A stretch of DNA of 64,000 nt, taken from Qipengyuania pacifica. GTDB lineage: Bacteria > Pseudomonadota > Alphaproteobacteria > Sphingomonadales > Sphingomonadaceae. The position numbers and the translations under genes were made by a program. Location: contig NZ_JAHWXO010000004.1 in the NCBI RefSeq assembly GCF_019857205.1, forward strand, positions 1 through 64,000. The letters are read 5' to 3'. The notes beneath the pieces are model-generated. The model did no database searches. It saw only the letters and a program-made list of their open reading frames with translations, and had not been told where the DNA came from. Below, in pieces: positions 34,970 through 43,850 of this stretch (its first letter is position 1; each line of letters opens with the position of its first letter).

Positions 34970-35644
34970 ATGCATTTCATGCAGCTTCTGAAGTCGCTCG
35001 ATGAACTTCTCTACGAGGTCATGAGCTGGCTGGTCTTCTTCCCGCTCACGCTCTGGCGAACACTTACGCAGCCCATCACGATGATGGAGTATGCGGACAG
35101 CGAACTGCATGATCCCGAAGAACAGCAATATGAGGATGCGCTCAGTCCGCCACTGTTCCTGCTTCTCGCGATACTGATCACCCAGGCCATTTCCATGTCG
35201 GTCGACTCCGGCACGAACACATTCGTCGCGGATCAGGCGGGCCTGGCGAGCCTGATCCAGGACGATACCTCGTTCCTGCTCCTGCGTCTGGCCGTCTTCT
35301 CGCTCATCCCGATGGCCTTTGCCGTAAGCCAGGTAGGCGGGCGGAAAAGGCGGATGACCCGCAAGGGCCTTCAGGCTCCCTTCTATGCACAATGCTACCC
35401 GGTGGCTGCCCTGGCGCTGACGCTGGGCGTGTGCACCTCCATACTCTCGTCGAACACTGGCGAGGGGCCAAGACTGGCGGCGCAGCTTCTCATCGTCATT
35501 GCGCTACTGCTGTTCCTGGCGCTTGAAATGCGCTGGCTGCGCCGGCGCCTACATTGCGGGTGGCTAAAGGCCACCGGAAGAGCGGCAGCCGCTTTCGCCG
35601 TAGGTATTTGCACTGCCATCGGGCTGGCTTGGCTTTTCACCTAG
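34970..35644 (+). CDS. Hypothetical multi-spanning membrane protein
   Basis: A 224-aa protein with an amphipathic N-terminus (MHFMQLLKSLDELLYEVMSWLVFFPLTLW) and hydrophobic segments around 60-76, 103-118, 142-160, 168-185 and 200-222. It has a PxxLxxxLxxPxxMMEYADSEL-like segment found in Yip1/YIP-type permease-like hypothetical proteins, but I cannot confirm the family. AGGAGG is five bases before the ATG at 34970, which fixes the start. Function unknown. Confidence 0.72.
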   Translation: MHFMQLLKSLDELLYEVMSWLVFFPLTLWRTLTQPITMMEYADSELHDPEEQQYEDALSPPLFLLLAILITQAISMSVDSGTNTFVADQAGLASLIQDDTSFLLLRLAVFSLIPMAFAVSQVGGRKRRMTRKGLQAPFYAQCYPVAALALTLGVCTSILSSNTGEGPRLAAQLLIVIALLLFLALEMRWLRRRLHCGWLKATGRAAAAFAVGICTAIGLAWLFT

Positions 35645-35668
35645 CGGTGATACACTTTCGCGGTCATC

Positions 35669-36454
35669 GTGACAGGAGATGCGCATGCGACTCGCGCATT
35701 TGTCTCGCTATCGGCGCTTGTGTCGGCTCAACCCAGCCAGGCTCAGGCTCCTCCCGACATCGCGGATCTGGTCGGCGCCCGCGCAGCAGGCGGAGAGACG
35801 CAGCTGGAAGCGCGCGGCTACGATTACGTTCGCGGTCAGACAGGCGACGATCGCGTGTGGACCTATTGGTGGAACCCACGAACGCAGGTTTGCATAACGG
35901 TATCGACGGTCAACGGTCGCTACGAGGCAATCACCCCCTCGCCCGCGCCGGATTGCGGCCAGGCCCAGGCTCGCCCAACCACTCTTCCGGACAGACCGGT
36001 CCGCCCCATGCCAGTCCCCTCGGATCCCGATGCAGCAGCTTCGAACCTCGGCCTGGTATGTTTTGGCGAAGGCCAGCGGCCGCAGCTCGCGACGAAGTAC
36101 GGCTACACCTGGGACGACAAGAAGGAGCGTTATACCTACGGCAATCGCACGGAACTCGCCGCCGAAGACTTCGATGCATCCGTGAGCATCCAGTTGTGGG
36201 ACGGGGGCGGCCGGATCCGGCTTCCCAAGAAACTCATCCCGCCGCTCCATTCGCGCGGTCAGGATGGCTGGTGGAACCTCGACGCGGTCGTCGCCACGCG
36301 CGACACGATCACGGCGCAATATCGTCTCAACGGGCTCAACAAGCCAAGGCTTTCGATCGACCGCAGAAGCGGACGCATCTCTATCCGGGGGGCCTCCGAT
36401 TATGCTTTTTCCGGGACTTGCGACACGGTGGATAACGAGCAGCGGCGCTTCTGA
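35669..36454 (+). CDS. Exported hypothetical protein, probable frameshift at the start
   Basis: A 261-aa frame with no recognised family. A Q-A/P-rich segment ending SQAQA resembles a signal-peptide cleavage site; the mature part is Trp/Tyr-rich (VWTYWWNPRTQVCITVST, GWWNLDAVV) and looks like two small beta domains joined by a Pro-rich linker. The frame is only open to a GTG at 35669 that lacks a ribosome binding site. A perfect AGGAG-N6-ATG (35674-35687) lies in the neighbouring frame and would give MRLA, joinable to FVSLSALVSA by a one-base change. The natural start is therefore probably 35685. Confidence 0.65.
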   Translation: MTGDAHATRAFVSLSALVSAQPSQAQAPPDIADLVGARAAGGETQLEARGYDYVRGQTGDDRVWTYWWNPRTQVCITVSTVNGRYEAITPSPAPDCGQAQARPTTLPDRPVRPMPVPSDPDAAASNLGLVCFGEGQRPQLATKYGYTWDDKKERYTYGNRTELAAEDFDASVSIQLWDGGGRIRLPKKLIPPLHSRGQDGWWNLDAVVATRDTITAQYRLNGLNKPRLSIDRRSGRISIRGASDYAFSGTCDTVDNEQRRF

Positions 36455-36701
36455 CGGCTGCTCGCATCCCGCCGCCGATCCAGGCCCGGGAATTGAAAAT
36501 TAGGTAATCCGGCCCGCCCGTGCTACAACGCAGTTGCTGACGTCGAATTATGCGACGGACTTCGGATTTTGACGACCGCCGCTTGCTTTCGATAGCCCCG
36601 GCGCAAACCAGACGACGACTTCCTTTCATCGGACGATTCTAAGCACGACCTTGCCGCATGCTGCGGCGGGGCAACCCCATGCGTTCTTGAAAGGAACTAT
36701 C

Positions 36702-36914
36702 ATGAGCAAGACCGGAACCGTAAAATTCTTCAACACCGACAAGGGCTACGGCTTCATCCAGCCCGACGACGGTTCGGACGACAGCTTCGTTCACATCAGC
36801 GCCGTACAGGCTGCTGGCATGAACTCGCTCGATAAGGACCAGCGCCTCAATTACGAAGTCGAAACCGGCCGTAATGGCAAGGCCAGTGCGATCAATCTGT
36901 CGGCTGCCGACTAA
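36702..36914 (+). CDS. Cold-shock protein (CspA family)
   Basis: A 70-aa OB-fold RNA/DNA-binding protein. RNP1 KGYGFIQ and RNP2 FVHIS are present, though the usual SKTGTVKFFN leads and the second half (GMNSLDKDQRLNYEVETGRNGKASAINL) is typical. AAGGAAC lies just before the ATG at 36702. A 247-bp upstream gap could hold the long structured leader common to cold-shock genes, but no specific element was identified. Followed by a small helical protein on the same strand. Confidence 0.95.
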   Translation: MSKTGTVKFFNTDKGYGFIQPDDGSDDSFVHISAVQAAGMNSLDKDQRLNYEVETGRNGKASAINLSAAD

Positions 36915-37004
36915 GCACCTGCCAAGGTCTCTTCCGCGTGCTCGTGCGACCCTGCACGCGGAAGGGGCACCCTACCCGATGACCAAACTTTGCGGAGCGC
37001 TATC

Positions 37005-37220
37005 ATGAGCCAGACATTCGAATTCTACGATACCCGTGCCCGCGAAGCTGCCGTCGAAGCAGAAGCGGCCACGCTCGACAACGTCAAGGAACGCAGCCTT
37101 CGCGCTGAAAAGACCTGGCGCGGCTTGGCCAATCAGGCCCGCAAGGTGAAAGCGGACCGCGAAAGGCACGAGAGCGAACGCCTCGCCGCCCGCCAACTGG
37201 CCGAAAGCGCCAGCCAGTAA
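37005..37220 (+). CDS. Small helical hypothetical protein after csp
   Basis: A 71-aa protein, MSQTFEFYDTRAREAAVEAEAATLDNVKERSLRAEKTWRGLANQA and on, almost entirely helical and rich in Ala, Glu and Arg. No family recognised. GGAG is seven bases before the ATG. The 90-bp spacing and orientation suggest cotranscription with the cold-shock gene; it resembles small proteins I have seen annotated as hypothetical downstream of csp genes in related bacteria, but this is recollection rather than proof. Confidence 0.7.
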   Translation: MSQTFEFYDTRAREAAVEAEAATLDNVKERSLRAEKTWRGLANQARKVKADRERHESERLAARQLAESASQ

Positions 37221-37301
37221 CAGGCGCCCTATCGGTCCGGAGCGCGTCAGCCGAAAGCTTTCTCTCGGCGCACGGCCCGCCCCGTTAGCCGACGTTAGTG
37301 T

Positions 37302-39398
37302 CTACCCAGACGCCTTCGCTTTTCTGCGCCAGGCATGCAGCAGCGGTTCGGTGTAACCGCTCGGCTGCTCTACACCCTTGAAGATCAGATCCTTCGCCGC
37401 ACTGAAAGCGGGGCCGTCCTCGTTTTCCAGCAGCGGCCGGTAGAAGGGATCGCCAGCATTCTGGCCGTCGACCTTGGCGGCCATGCGGCGCAGGCTGTCC
37501 ATCACCTGCTCTTCGGAAATCACGCCGTGCAGCAGCCAGTTGGCGATGTGCTGGCTGGAAATGCGCAGCGTCGCGCGGTCTTCCATCAGGCCGACATCGT
37601 TGATGTCCGGGACCTTGGAACAGCCCACGCCCTGATCGATCCAGCGCACGACATAGCCCAGCAATCCCTGGCAATTATTGTCCAGTTCCTCGCGGATTTC
37701 GTCCTGCGACCAGTTCGTGCCGTCCGCCAGCGGAATGGTCAGCAATTCGTCCAGCTTGGCCGCGGCGGGCAGGCCCTTCTGTATCTCGAACACGTCCTCG
37801 CGGTGATAATGGATCGCGTGCAGCGTCGCGGCGGTTGGGCTCGGCACCCAGGCCGTGTTCGCCCCGGCGCGCAAATGCCCGATCTTCTCGATCATCATCT
37901 GCCCCATCAGGTCGGGTGCGGCCCACATGCCCTTGCCGATCTGCGCCCTGCCCGACAGGCCGCATTTCAGACCGATCCCGACATTGCGCGCCTCATAGGC
38001 CTTGAGCCAGGCGGAGTTCTTCATTGCGCCCTTGCGCATCATCGGCCCCGCCCGCATCGAGGTATGGATTTCGTCCCCCGTACGGTCGAGGAAACCCGTA
38101 TTGATGAAGACGATCCGGTCCTTCACCGCGTGGATGCAGGCGGCGAGATTGGCCGATGTGCGCCGTTCCTCGTCCATCACGCCGACCTTGATCGTGTGCC
38201 GTTCAAGCCCCAGCAAATCCTCCACCGCATCGAACAGATCGTTGGTGAAGGCGCATTCTTCCGGCCCATGCATCTTGGGCTTCACGATGTAGATGCTGCC
38301 GCAGCGCGAATTGCCATGGCGGCCAAGCTTTGCAACGTCCTGCGCGCCGATCGCGCTGGTGACGACGGCATCCATGATGCCTTCGGGGATTTCCTTCCCG
38401 TCCCAGCGCATCGCCGGGTTTGTCATCAGATGTCCGACATTGCGCACGAACATCAGGCTGCGGCCGGGCAGCGAATGCTGTGCTCCCTTGTCGTCGGTCC
38501 AGACCACATCGCTGGCGAGTTCGCGCGTGACGGTGCGCCCGCCTTTTTCGAAACTCTCCGACAGGTCGCCGCGCATGATGCCCAGCCAGTTGCGATAGGC
38601 CACCAGCTTGTCCTCGGCATCCACTGCCGCGACCGAATCCTCGCAATCCGCGATCGTCGTCAGCGCAGCTTCGAAAACGATATCCGCGATGCCGAGCCGG
38701 TCCGTCTTGCCGACCTGGCTGTCGGGGTCGACGACCAGTTCGATATGCAGCCCGTTATGCCGGAACAGCGGCCCGCGTTCCGTCCTGCCGATGTGCTGTG
38801 CCGGATCGGCGAGTTCGATGGCATCGAGGTCTGCGAGATCGGCCCAGCCACCACTGGCGAGCGGCACGATCTCGTCGAGCAGCCTGCGCCCTTCGGCAAT
38901 CACCGCAGCGCCGCGCTCCTCGTCGTAGCCGCCCGGCTTCGCAGGCGCCGCATCCAGCACGTCGGTGCCGTAAAGCGCATCGTACAGGCTGCCCCAGCGC
39001 GCATTGGCGGCATTGAGCAGGAAGCGTGCATTGAGGATCGGAACCACCAGCTGCGGCCCCGCCATCGTCGCGATCTCGGAATCGACGTTCTGCGTGCCGA
39101 TGGTGAAATCACCCGGTTCGGGGACGAGATAGCCGATCTCCTGCAGGAATGCGCGATAGGCGCCGCTATCGTGCGGCTTGCCCGCATGTTCGCCGTGCCA
39201 GGCATCGATCTTCGCCTGCAATTCCTCGCGCTTGGCAAGCAAGGCGGCGTTGCGCGGCGCGAATTCCTCCAGCAGTGCGGCAAAGCCCTGCCAGAACCCG
39301 TCGACATCGCGGCTCAGCGGGCCAAGCACTTCGGTTTCGATGAAATCGGCAAGCTTGGGGTCGGCTTCGATCCCGGCGCGCGTTACGTATTGTGTCAT
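37302..39398 (-). CDS. glcB: Malate synthase G
   Basis: Glyoxylate-shunt enzyme condensing glyoxylate with acetyl-CoA to malate. The 698-aa protein has the G-isoform length and signatures: [31 protein letters not shown] with the active-site acidic pair, [18 protein letters not shown], and [12 protein letters not shown]. The catalytic Arg and the C-terminal cysteine/aspartate region ANWLLHGVI are in place. The start at 39398 is the [10 protein letters not shown] family N-terminus. Divergent from the M20/astA/astB operon with a 134-bp shared control region. Confidence 0.98.
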   Translation of the reverse strand: MTQYVTRAGIEADPKLADFIETEVLGPLSRDVDGFWQGFAALLEEFAPRNAALLAKREELQAKIDAWHGEHAGKPHDSGAYRAFLQEIGYLVPEPGDFTIGTQNVDSEIATMAGPQLVVPILNARFLLNAANARWGSLYDALYGTDVLDAAPAKPGGYDEERGAAVIAEGRRLLDEIVPLASGGWADLADLDAIELADPAQHIGRTERGPLFRHNGLHIELVVDPDSQVGKTDRLGIADIVFEAALTTIADCEDSVAAVDAEDKLVAYRNWLGIMRGDLSESFEKGGRTVTRELASDVVWTDDKGAQHSLPGRSLMFVRNVGHLMTNPAMRWDGKEIPEGIMDAVVTSAIGAQDVAKLGRHGNSRCGSIYIVKPKMHGPEECAFTNDLFDAVEDLLGLERHTIKVGVMDEERRTSANLAACIHAVKDRIVFINTGFLDRTGDEIHTSMRAGPMMRKGAMKNSAWLKAYEARNVGIGLKCGLSGRAQIGKGMWAAPDLMGQMMIEKIGHLRAGANTAWVPSPTAATLHAIHYHREDVFEIQKGLPAAAKLDELLTIPLADGTNWSQDEIREELDNNCQGLLGYVVRWIDQGVGCSKVPDINDVGLMEDRATLRISSQHIANWLLHGVISEEQVMDSLRRMAAKVDGQNAGDPFYRPLLENEDGPAFSAAKDLIFKGVEQPSGYTEPLLHAWRRKAKASG

Positions 39399-39532
39399 GA
39401 AACTCCTCGGGGGCAGATGCAGTCGTGGCAATGTCGGACCCGGGGAGGAACGGCACGGTCTATGCCGCCAGCCGTTGATCAATGCAAGGCGCGGGGTGGA
39501 CTCGGGCTTGCTCGGGATTAAGGACGTTGCAC

Positions 39533-40741
39533 ATGAAACCTGATAATGCACCGCAAGCCCTGCTCGACACGATCGATGCCGATACGATGCTGCGTGAAGT
39601 GCAGGACTGGGCGGCCATCAATACCGGCACCGCCAATATCGAAGGGCTGGATCGCATGGCCGGCATCCTGGCCGATGCTTTCAGCATCCTGCCGGGTGAC
39701 GTCGAACTGATCGACCCTGCGACCGTAACGGCCATATCCGCCGAAGGGCGCGAATTCGAAAAACCGCACGGGCGGCACATGGTTCTGCGCGTCCGGCCCG
39801 ATGCGGAACGGCGCTTCGTGCTGACCGGCCACATGGACACGGTCTTCCCTGTCGATCACCCGTTTCAGGAGGTCAGCTGGATCGACGATGACACGATCAA
39901 CGGCCCCGGCACTGCCGATATGAAGGGCGGCCTCGATGTTATCCTCCATGCGCTGAAGACGTTCGAGACGATGGAGTGCGCCCCGCGGGTCGGATACGAT
40001 GTGATGATCAACTCGGACGAGGAAACCGGCAGCCTCGCCAGCCGCTCCCTGATCGAGAAACTGGCCCGCGGAAAATATGCCGCGCTCACCTATGAACCCA
40101 GCGCCCTGCCCGATGGAACGCTGGCCCATGCACGCGGCGGTACGGGCAATTATTCGATCACCTTCACGGGCAAGTCCGCCCATGCCGGGCGCAATCCGCA
40201 CGACGGGCGCAATGCCATCGTCGCAGCATCCGATCTCGTGTTGCGGATCAAGGCCCTCGAGGCAGACGACATCACCGTCAACCCCGCCAAGATCGAAGGC
40301 GGCAGCGCGAACAATGTCGTGCCTGACCTTGCCATCCTGCGGTTCAACATTCGCCCCAAATCGACCGACGCCATGAACCGCTTCGATGAGAAGCTCGACG
40401 CTGCTCTCGCTGCCATCGAGGCCGATCATGAAGTCGGCATCCACCGTCACGGCGGTGTGACCCGTCCTCCCAAGCCGGTCGACGAAAAGGCGCAGCGCCT
40501 GTTCGATCTCGTCAAAACATGCGGCGCTGAACTCGGGCAGGACATCGGCTGGAAGCCGACCGGCGGCGTGTGCGATGGCAACAATATCGCGGCTACCGGC
40601 GTACCCGTCGTGGACACGATGGGCGTCCGCGGCGGCGCCATTCATTCGCCCGACGAATTCATGATCGTTCCTTCGCTGCACGAACGCGCCGCGCTTAGCG
40701 CGCTGGTTCTCGCCAAGCTATCTTCCGGAGACCATCTGTGA
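39533..40741 (+). CDS. M20-family metallohydrolase (glutamate carboxypeptidase-like)
   Basis: A 402-aa zinc hydrolase. Motifs are TGHMDTVFP (first His, Asp), [21 protein letters not shown] (catalytic Glu pair), [13 protein letters not shown] and the C-terminal GGAIHSPDE with the last His. The GTADMKGG and dimerisation features resemble carboxypeptidase G2, which cleaves N-acyl-glutamates. It starts at 39533 with AAGGA eight bases upstream, and its stop overlaps the GTG of astA. In this operon it could remove succinate from N-succinyl-glutamate, the step normally done by AstE; that is inference. Confidence 0.9.
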   Translation: MKPDNAPQALLDTIDADTMLREVQDWAAINTGTANIEGLDRMAGILADAFSILPGDVELIDPATVTAISAEGREFEKPHGRHMVLRVRPDAERRFVLTGHMDTVFPVDHPFQEVSWIDDDTINGPGTADMKGGLDVILHALKTFETMECAPRVGYDVMINSDEETGSLASRSLIEKLARGKYAALTYEPSALPDGTLAHARGGTGNYSITFTGKSAHAGRNPHDGRNAIVAASDLVLRIKALEADDITVNPAKIEGGSANNVVPDLAILRFNIRPKSTDAMNRFDEKLDAALAAIEADHEVGIHRHGGVTRPPKPVDEKAQRLFDLVKTCGAELGQDIGWKPTGGVCDGNNIAATGVPVVDTMGVRGGAIHSPDEFMIVPSLHERAALSALVLAKLSSGDHL

Positions 40742-41754
40742 CTTTTCGCCTGCGCGCCGCGCATATCAGCGACCTCGAACACCTCTACGAGATGGCCAAG
40801 CTGACCGGCGGCGGTTTCACCAATCTGCCGGCCGATCGCGCAGCGCTGACCAAGAAGCTTGAACGGGCGGATGATGCCTTTTCGCGCGACGCCGACGAAC
40901 TTGGCGACGACCAGTTTACACTCGTGCTGGAAAATACCGAAACCGGCCAGGTGCGCGGCACCTGTCAGATTTTCAGCCAGGTCGGCCAGCAATGGCCGTT
41001 CTACAGCTATCGCCTCAACACGTTGACCCAGCACAGCCAGGAACTTGATCGCACCGTGCGGGCCGAACTCCTCAGCCTGGTTACCGATCTGGAGGGGTCG
41101 TCCGAAGTGGGCGGTCTGTTCCTCCACCCGGGAGAACGCGCAGGCGGGCTCGGCCTGCTTCTCGCACGCAGCCGCTATCTGTTCATTGCCATGCACCGCC
41201 ACCGCTTCGCCAACCGCATTCTGGCCGAACTGCGCGGCGTGATCGACGATCGCGGCGGCTCGCCCTTCTGGGACGGCGTGGCCGGCCGCTTCTTCGGCAT
41301 GACCTTTCAGGAAGCCGACTATTTCAACGCCATCAACGGCAATCAGTTCATTGCCGATCTGATGCCCAAGCACCCCGTCTATGTCGCCATGCTGGATGAC
41401 GAAGCGAAGAAGGTAATCGGCGTCCCCCACCCGTCGGGCCGCGCCGCCATGCGGATGCTGGAAAACGAAGGCTTCGCCGCAGAAGGCTATGTCGACATCT
41501 TCGATGGCGGCCCTTCCATGACGGCACGCACCGACAATGTGAAAAGCATCGCCGGGTCCACTCCGGGACGGGTTTCCGCAACCGATCTCGACATTGGCGA
41601 GCGCGCGCTGATCGCCACCGGCACGCTGGGCACGTTCCGCTGCGCCTACGGTATGCGGGAGACAGGCGAGGACGGATCCGTCGCCATCGACGCGATCTGT
41701 GCCGCAACACTCGAAGTCGGCGAAGGCGACGAGGTGTGGAGCGTGGCGCGATGA
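40738..41754 (+). CDS. astA: Arginine N-succinyltransferase
   Basis: First enzyme of the arginine succinyltransferase pathway, transferring succinyl from succinyl-CoA to arginine. The 338-aa protein has the AstA core: TLTQHSQELDRTVRAELLSLVTD, SEVGGLFLHPGERAGGLGLLLARSRYLFIAMHRHRFA, and PFWDGVAGRFFGMTFQEADYFN, followed by the HPVYVAML segment. GTG start at 40738 overlapping the M20 stop. Directly coupled to astB. Confidence 0.97.
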   Translation: MTFRLRAAHISDLEHLYEMAKLTGGGFTNLPADRAALTKKLERADDAFSRDADELGDDQFTLVLENTETGQVRGTCQIFSQVGQQWPFYSYRLNTLTQHSQELDRTVRAELLSLVTDLEGSSEVGGLFLHPGERAGGLGLLLARSRYLFIAMHRHRFANRILAELRGVIDDRGGSPFWDGVAGRFFGMTFQEADYFNAINGNQFIADLMPKHPVYVAMLDDEAKKVIGVPHPSGRAAMRMLENEGFAAEGYVDIFDGGPSMTARTDNVKSIAGSTPGRVSATDLDIGERALIATGTLGTFRCAYGMRETGEDGSVAIDAICAATLEVGEGDEVWSVAR

Positions 41755-43004
41755 GCAAGCTGGTCGAGATCAATTTCGACGGGATCGTCGGACCCAGCCA
41801 CAATTATGCCGGCCTCAGTCTCGGCAATATTGCCAGCGCCAGCCACAAGGGCAACGCTTCCTACCCGCGCGCGGCAGCGTTGCAGGGGATCGCGAAGATG
41901 CGCGGCAATTTGGAGCGCGGGCTTGCACAGGGCTTTTTGCTTCCCCTTCCCCGGCCCAATTTCGGCCTGCTGCGCGATCTGGCGGTAGGCGACGATACGA
42001 ACCCGGCGCTCGTGGCCGCTGCATGGTCGGCCAGTTCGATGTGGACTGCCAATGCCGCCACCGTCAGTCCTGCGCCGGATACCGGCGATGGCCGCTGCCA
42101 TCTGACGCTGGCCAATCTGGTAACCATGCTGCACCGCGGGCAGGAATGGCGCGATACGCAAGCGCAGCTGAAGATCGCATTCGGTGATCAGCGGCATTTC
42201 GCGGTGCACGATGCGGTCCCGTCCAGCTTCGGCGACGAAGGTGCGGCCAATCACATGCGGTTTTGCGACAGTCACGATGCACCCGGCGTGGAGGTGTTCG
42301 TCTTTGGCCGGCCCGGCGGGCGCTTTCCCGCGCGCCAGCACGAACAGGCAAGCCGCGCCGTCGCCCGGCTGCATGGCCTCGATCCCCGGCGCTGCGTCTT
42401 CATCGAACAGAACCCGGCGGCCATCGAGGCCGGGGCGTTTCACAACGACGTCGTCGCCGTCGCGAACGAGAAAGTCCTGTTCACGCACGATCAGGCCTTT
42501 GCCGACCAGATCGACGCCTACGAAGCCATCCGGGCCGTATTCCCCGACCTCCATGTCGTGGAAGTGCCGGAAAGCCAGGTTTCTCTCGAAGAGGCGATCC
42601 GTACCTATCTCTTCAATGCGCAGCTCGTGACATTGCCCACCGGCGAAATGGCGCTGGTCGTCCCCAGCGAATGCCAGGAAAGCGCCAGCGTCTGGTCGTG
42701 GTGCGAACGCATGCTCGCGTCCAACGGTCCGATCCGTCACGTCATCCCTGTCGATGTGCGCCAATCGATGGCGAATGGCGGCGGCCCGGCCTGCCTGCGG
42801 CTGCGCGTGGTGGCAGATCCTGCAACGGTCGACGCGCGGTTCTTGCTGGACGAGGCGAAGGCCGAACGGATCGAGGCGGTGATTGCCCAGATGTGGCCGG
42901 AAACAATTCAGCCCGATGAAATTGGAACCGAAGCTCTCGCAGCGAAGGTCATCGAAGCGCGCGAAGCCCTGCTGGCCGTGTTGTCGCTGGACGAACTGGC
43001 ATAA
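41751..43004 (+). CDS. astB: N-succinylarginine dihydrolase
   Basis: Second AST enzyme, hydrolysing succinylarginine to succinylornithine, ammonia and CO2. The 417-aa protein begins MSKLVEINFDGIVGPSHNYAGLS, the family N-terminus. The catalytic triad regions are recognisable: Glu in RHFAVHDAVPSSFGDEGAANHMR, His in FHNDVVAV, and the nucleophile Cys in NGGGPACLRLRV near residue 350. The ATG overlaps the astA stop. astC, astD and astE are not in the window. Confidence 0.97.
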   Translation: MSKLVEINFDGIVGPSHNYAGLSLGNIASASHKGNASYPRAAALQGIAKMRGNLERGLAQGFLLPLPRPNFGLLRDLAVGDDTNPALVAAAWSASSMWTANAATVSPAPDTGDGRCHLTLANLVTMLHRGQEWRDTQAQLKIAFGDQRHFAVHDAVPSSFGDEGAANHMRFCDSHDAPGVEVFVFGRPGGRFPARQHEQASRAVARLHGLDPRRCVFIEQNPAAIEAGAFHNDVVAVANEKVLFTHDQAFADQIDAYEAIRAVFPDLHVVEVPESQVSLEEAIRTYLFNAQLVTLPTGEMALVVPSECQESASVWSWCERMLASNGPIRHVIPVDVRQSMANGGGPACLRLRVVADPATVDARFLLDEAKAERIEAVIAQMWPETIQPDEIGTEALAAKVIEAREALLAVLSLDELA

Positions 43005-43011
43005 TTTCCAC

Positions 43012-43028
43012 CGCCCCAGATTGGGGCG
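43012..43028. promoter_or_regulatory. 17-bp palindrome, candidate enhancer for the sigma-54 promoter
   Basis: CGCCCCAGATTGGGGCG is a perfect 7+3+7 palindrome centred ~106 bp upstream of the predicted sigma-54 start site. It begins eight bases after astB stops and could instead, or also, act as a weak terminator hairpin without a T tract. Confidence 0.4.
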
Positions 43029-43099
43029 CGTAGATACATCGTCGGGCACTTTTACACTTCTTCGCGCATTAACTAGGCGAACCCGCAGATTCGCGCCGC

Positions 43100-43115
43100 T
43101 GGCACGCGAATTGCA
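43100..43115 (+). promoter_or_regulatory. Sigma-54 (RpoN) promoter
   Basis: TGGCACGCGAATTGCA matches the sigma-54 consensus TGGCACG-N4-TTGC(A/T) at every specified position. Transcription start is predicted near 43126, 23 bases before the GTG of the small membrane protein gene. Confidence 0.75.
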
Positions 43116-43148
43116 TCGCGGGGCGTTAAGAAACGGAGTGAGGCGCGC

Positions 43149-43400
43149 GTGCTGAAGAAGGTGAAACGGCTGTTCGTGATCAAGACGCGCTTCGAAGCCT
43201 ATCTGATCATCTTCGCCCTGGCCCTTGGCGCAATGACCCGCGGCGCCGACTACACGCTGCAATATCCCGGCGTGGGGGGCTATCTGCTCTTCGCAGCGAC
43301 ATCGGGCGCAGTCTTCCTCGGCGGCGCGAAGATCCTCGACGCCTTGCGCTACGAACGCGAAGCGCAGGAAGCAGCGCCGGGTGACGCCAAGTCCGAATAA
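43149..43400 (+). CDS. Small two-helix membrane protein under sigma-54 control
   Basis: An 83-aa protein with a basic head (MLKKVKRLFVIKTRF), two transmembrane helices (~15-29 and ~41-60) and an acidic tail. No family recognised. The GTG start at 43149 has GGAG/GAGG upstream. Size, topology and an isolated sigma-54 promoter recall E. coli PspG, an unlinked PspF-dependent member of the phage-shock response, although sequence homology is not evident. It ends 24 bases before the tmRNA gene on the opposite strand. Confidence 0.75.
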   Translation: MLKKVKRLFVIKTRFEAYLIIFALALGAMTRGADYTLQYPGVGGYLLFAATSGAVFLGGAKILDALRYEREAQEAAPGDAKSE

Positions 43401-43424
43401 AGCCGATCGATGAAATGGGTGGGG

Positions 43425-43762
43425 GTTTCTGTTGCTAGCTACCCCCGGAGCCCCGGAATCCGCTTCTGTTGCCCGGTGGGTCCAACCGCGCTTTAGCTTT
43501 GTAAGATCAGGGCGTTAGCCCATCAGATTACGCTGCGAGAGCGAGTGCTTCGTTATCGTTGGCACTTGTGTGTTGTGAACAGTTTTACGGGTTACTCAGC
43601 CCGGGCGAAAACACTGCCTTTCAGCACACGTCGATCCTAGTTCGGCCCCGTCATAATCCGCCGGAAAAGGCGGTTTGTGGTGGAGCCGCCGGGTACTGCC
43701 CCCGGGTCCGTTGTACCTATTACACAGCGCAGTTTATCGCCATATCCGGCCGAAGCCGACAG
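43425..43762 (-). ncRNA. ssrA: Circularly permuted two-piece tmRNA, tag ANDNEALALAA
   Basis: tmRNA rescues stalled ribosomes and tags truncated proteins. Reading the minus strand, the acceptor piece comes first and ends GGCGGCTCCACCA (CCA at 43680-43678), with a T-arm around GGGGCAGTACCC. After a ~27-nt intervening segment the coding piece starts GGGGCCGAACTAGGATCGACG (from 43649). GGGGCCG pairs with CGGCTCC, rebuilding a 7-bp acceptor stem. The reading frame from 43563 to 43528 encodes ANDNEALALAA then TAA. This permuted order is the known alphaproteobacterial form. Exact ends are approximate. Confidence 0.93.
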
Positions 43763-43766
43763 CCCC

Positions 43767-43794
43767 TATATAGCGATGCGGAGCTTAATGTGAA
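43767..43794 (-). promoter_or_regulatory. Promoter of the tmRNA gene
   Basis: TTCACA (43794-43789), 16-bp spacer, TATATA (43772-43767) on the minus strand, directly ahead of the first base of the acceptor piece. Confidence 0.6.
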
Positions 43795-43850
43795 GTGAGC
43801 GGAGCGCGCGTTTTGCCGTGGCAGTGTCGCGCCCCGCCCTTTCTTCGAAC

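Noticed and set aside
37335..39521. 728-codon open frame opposite glcB
   Set aside because: Antisense shadow of malate synthase G; no family motif and no ribosome binding site.
43559..43798. 79-codon open frame overlapping the tmRNA region
   Set aside because: Antisense of the tmRNA gene, which has a clear acceptor stem and tag frame.
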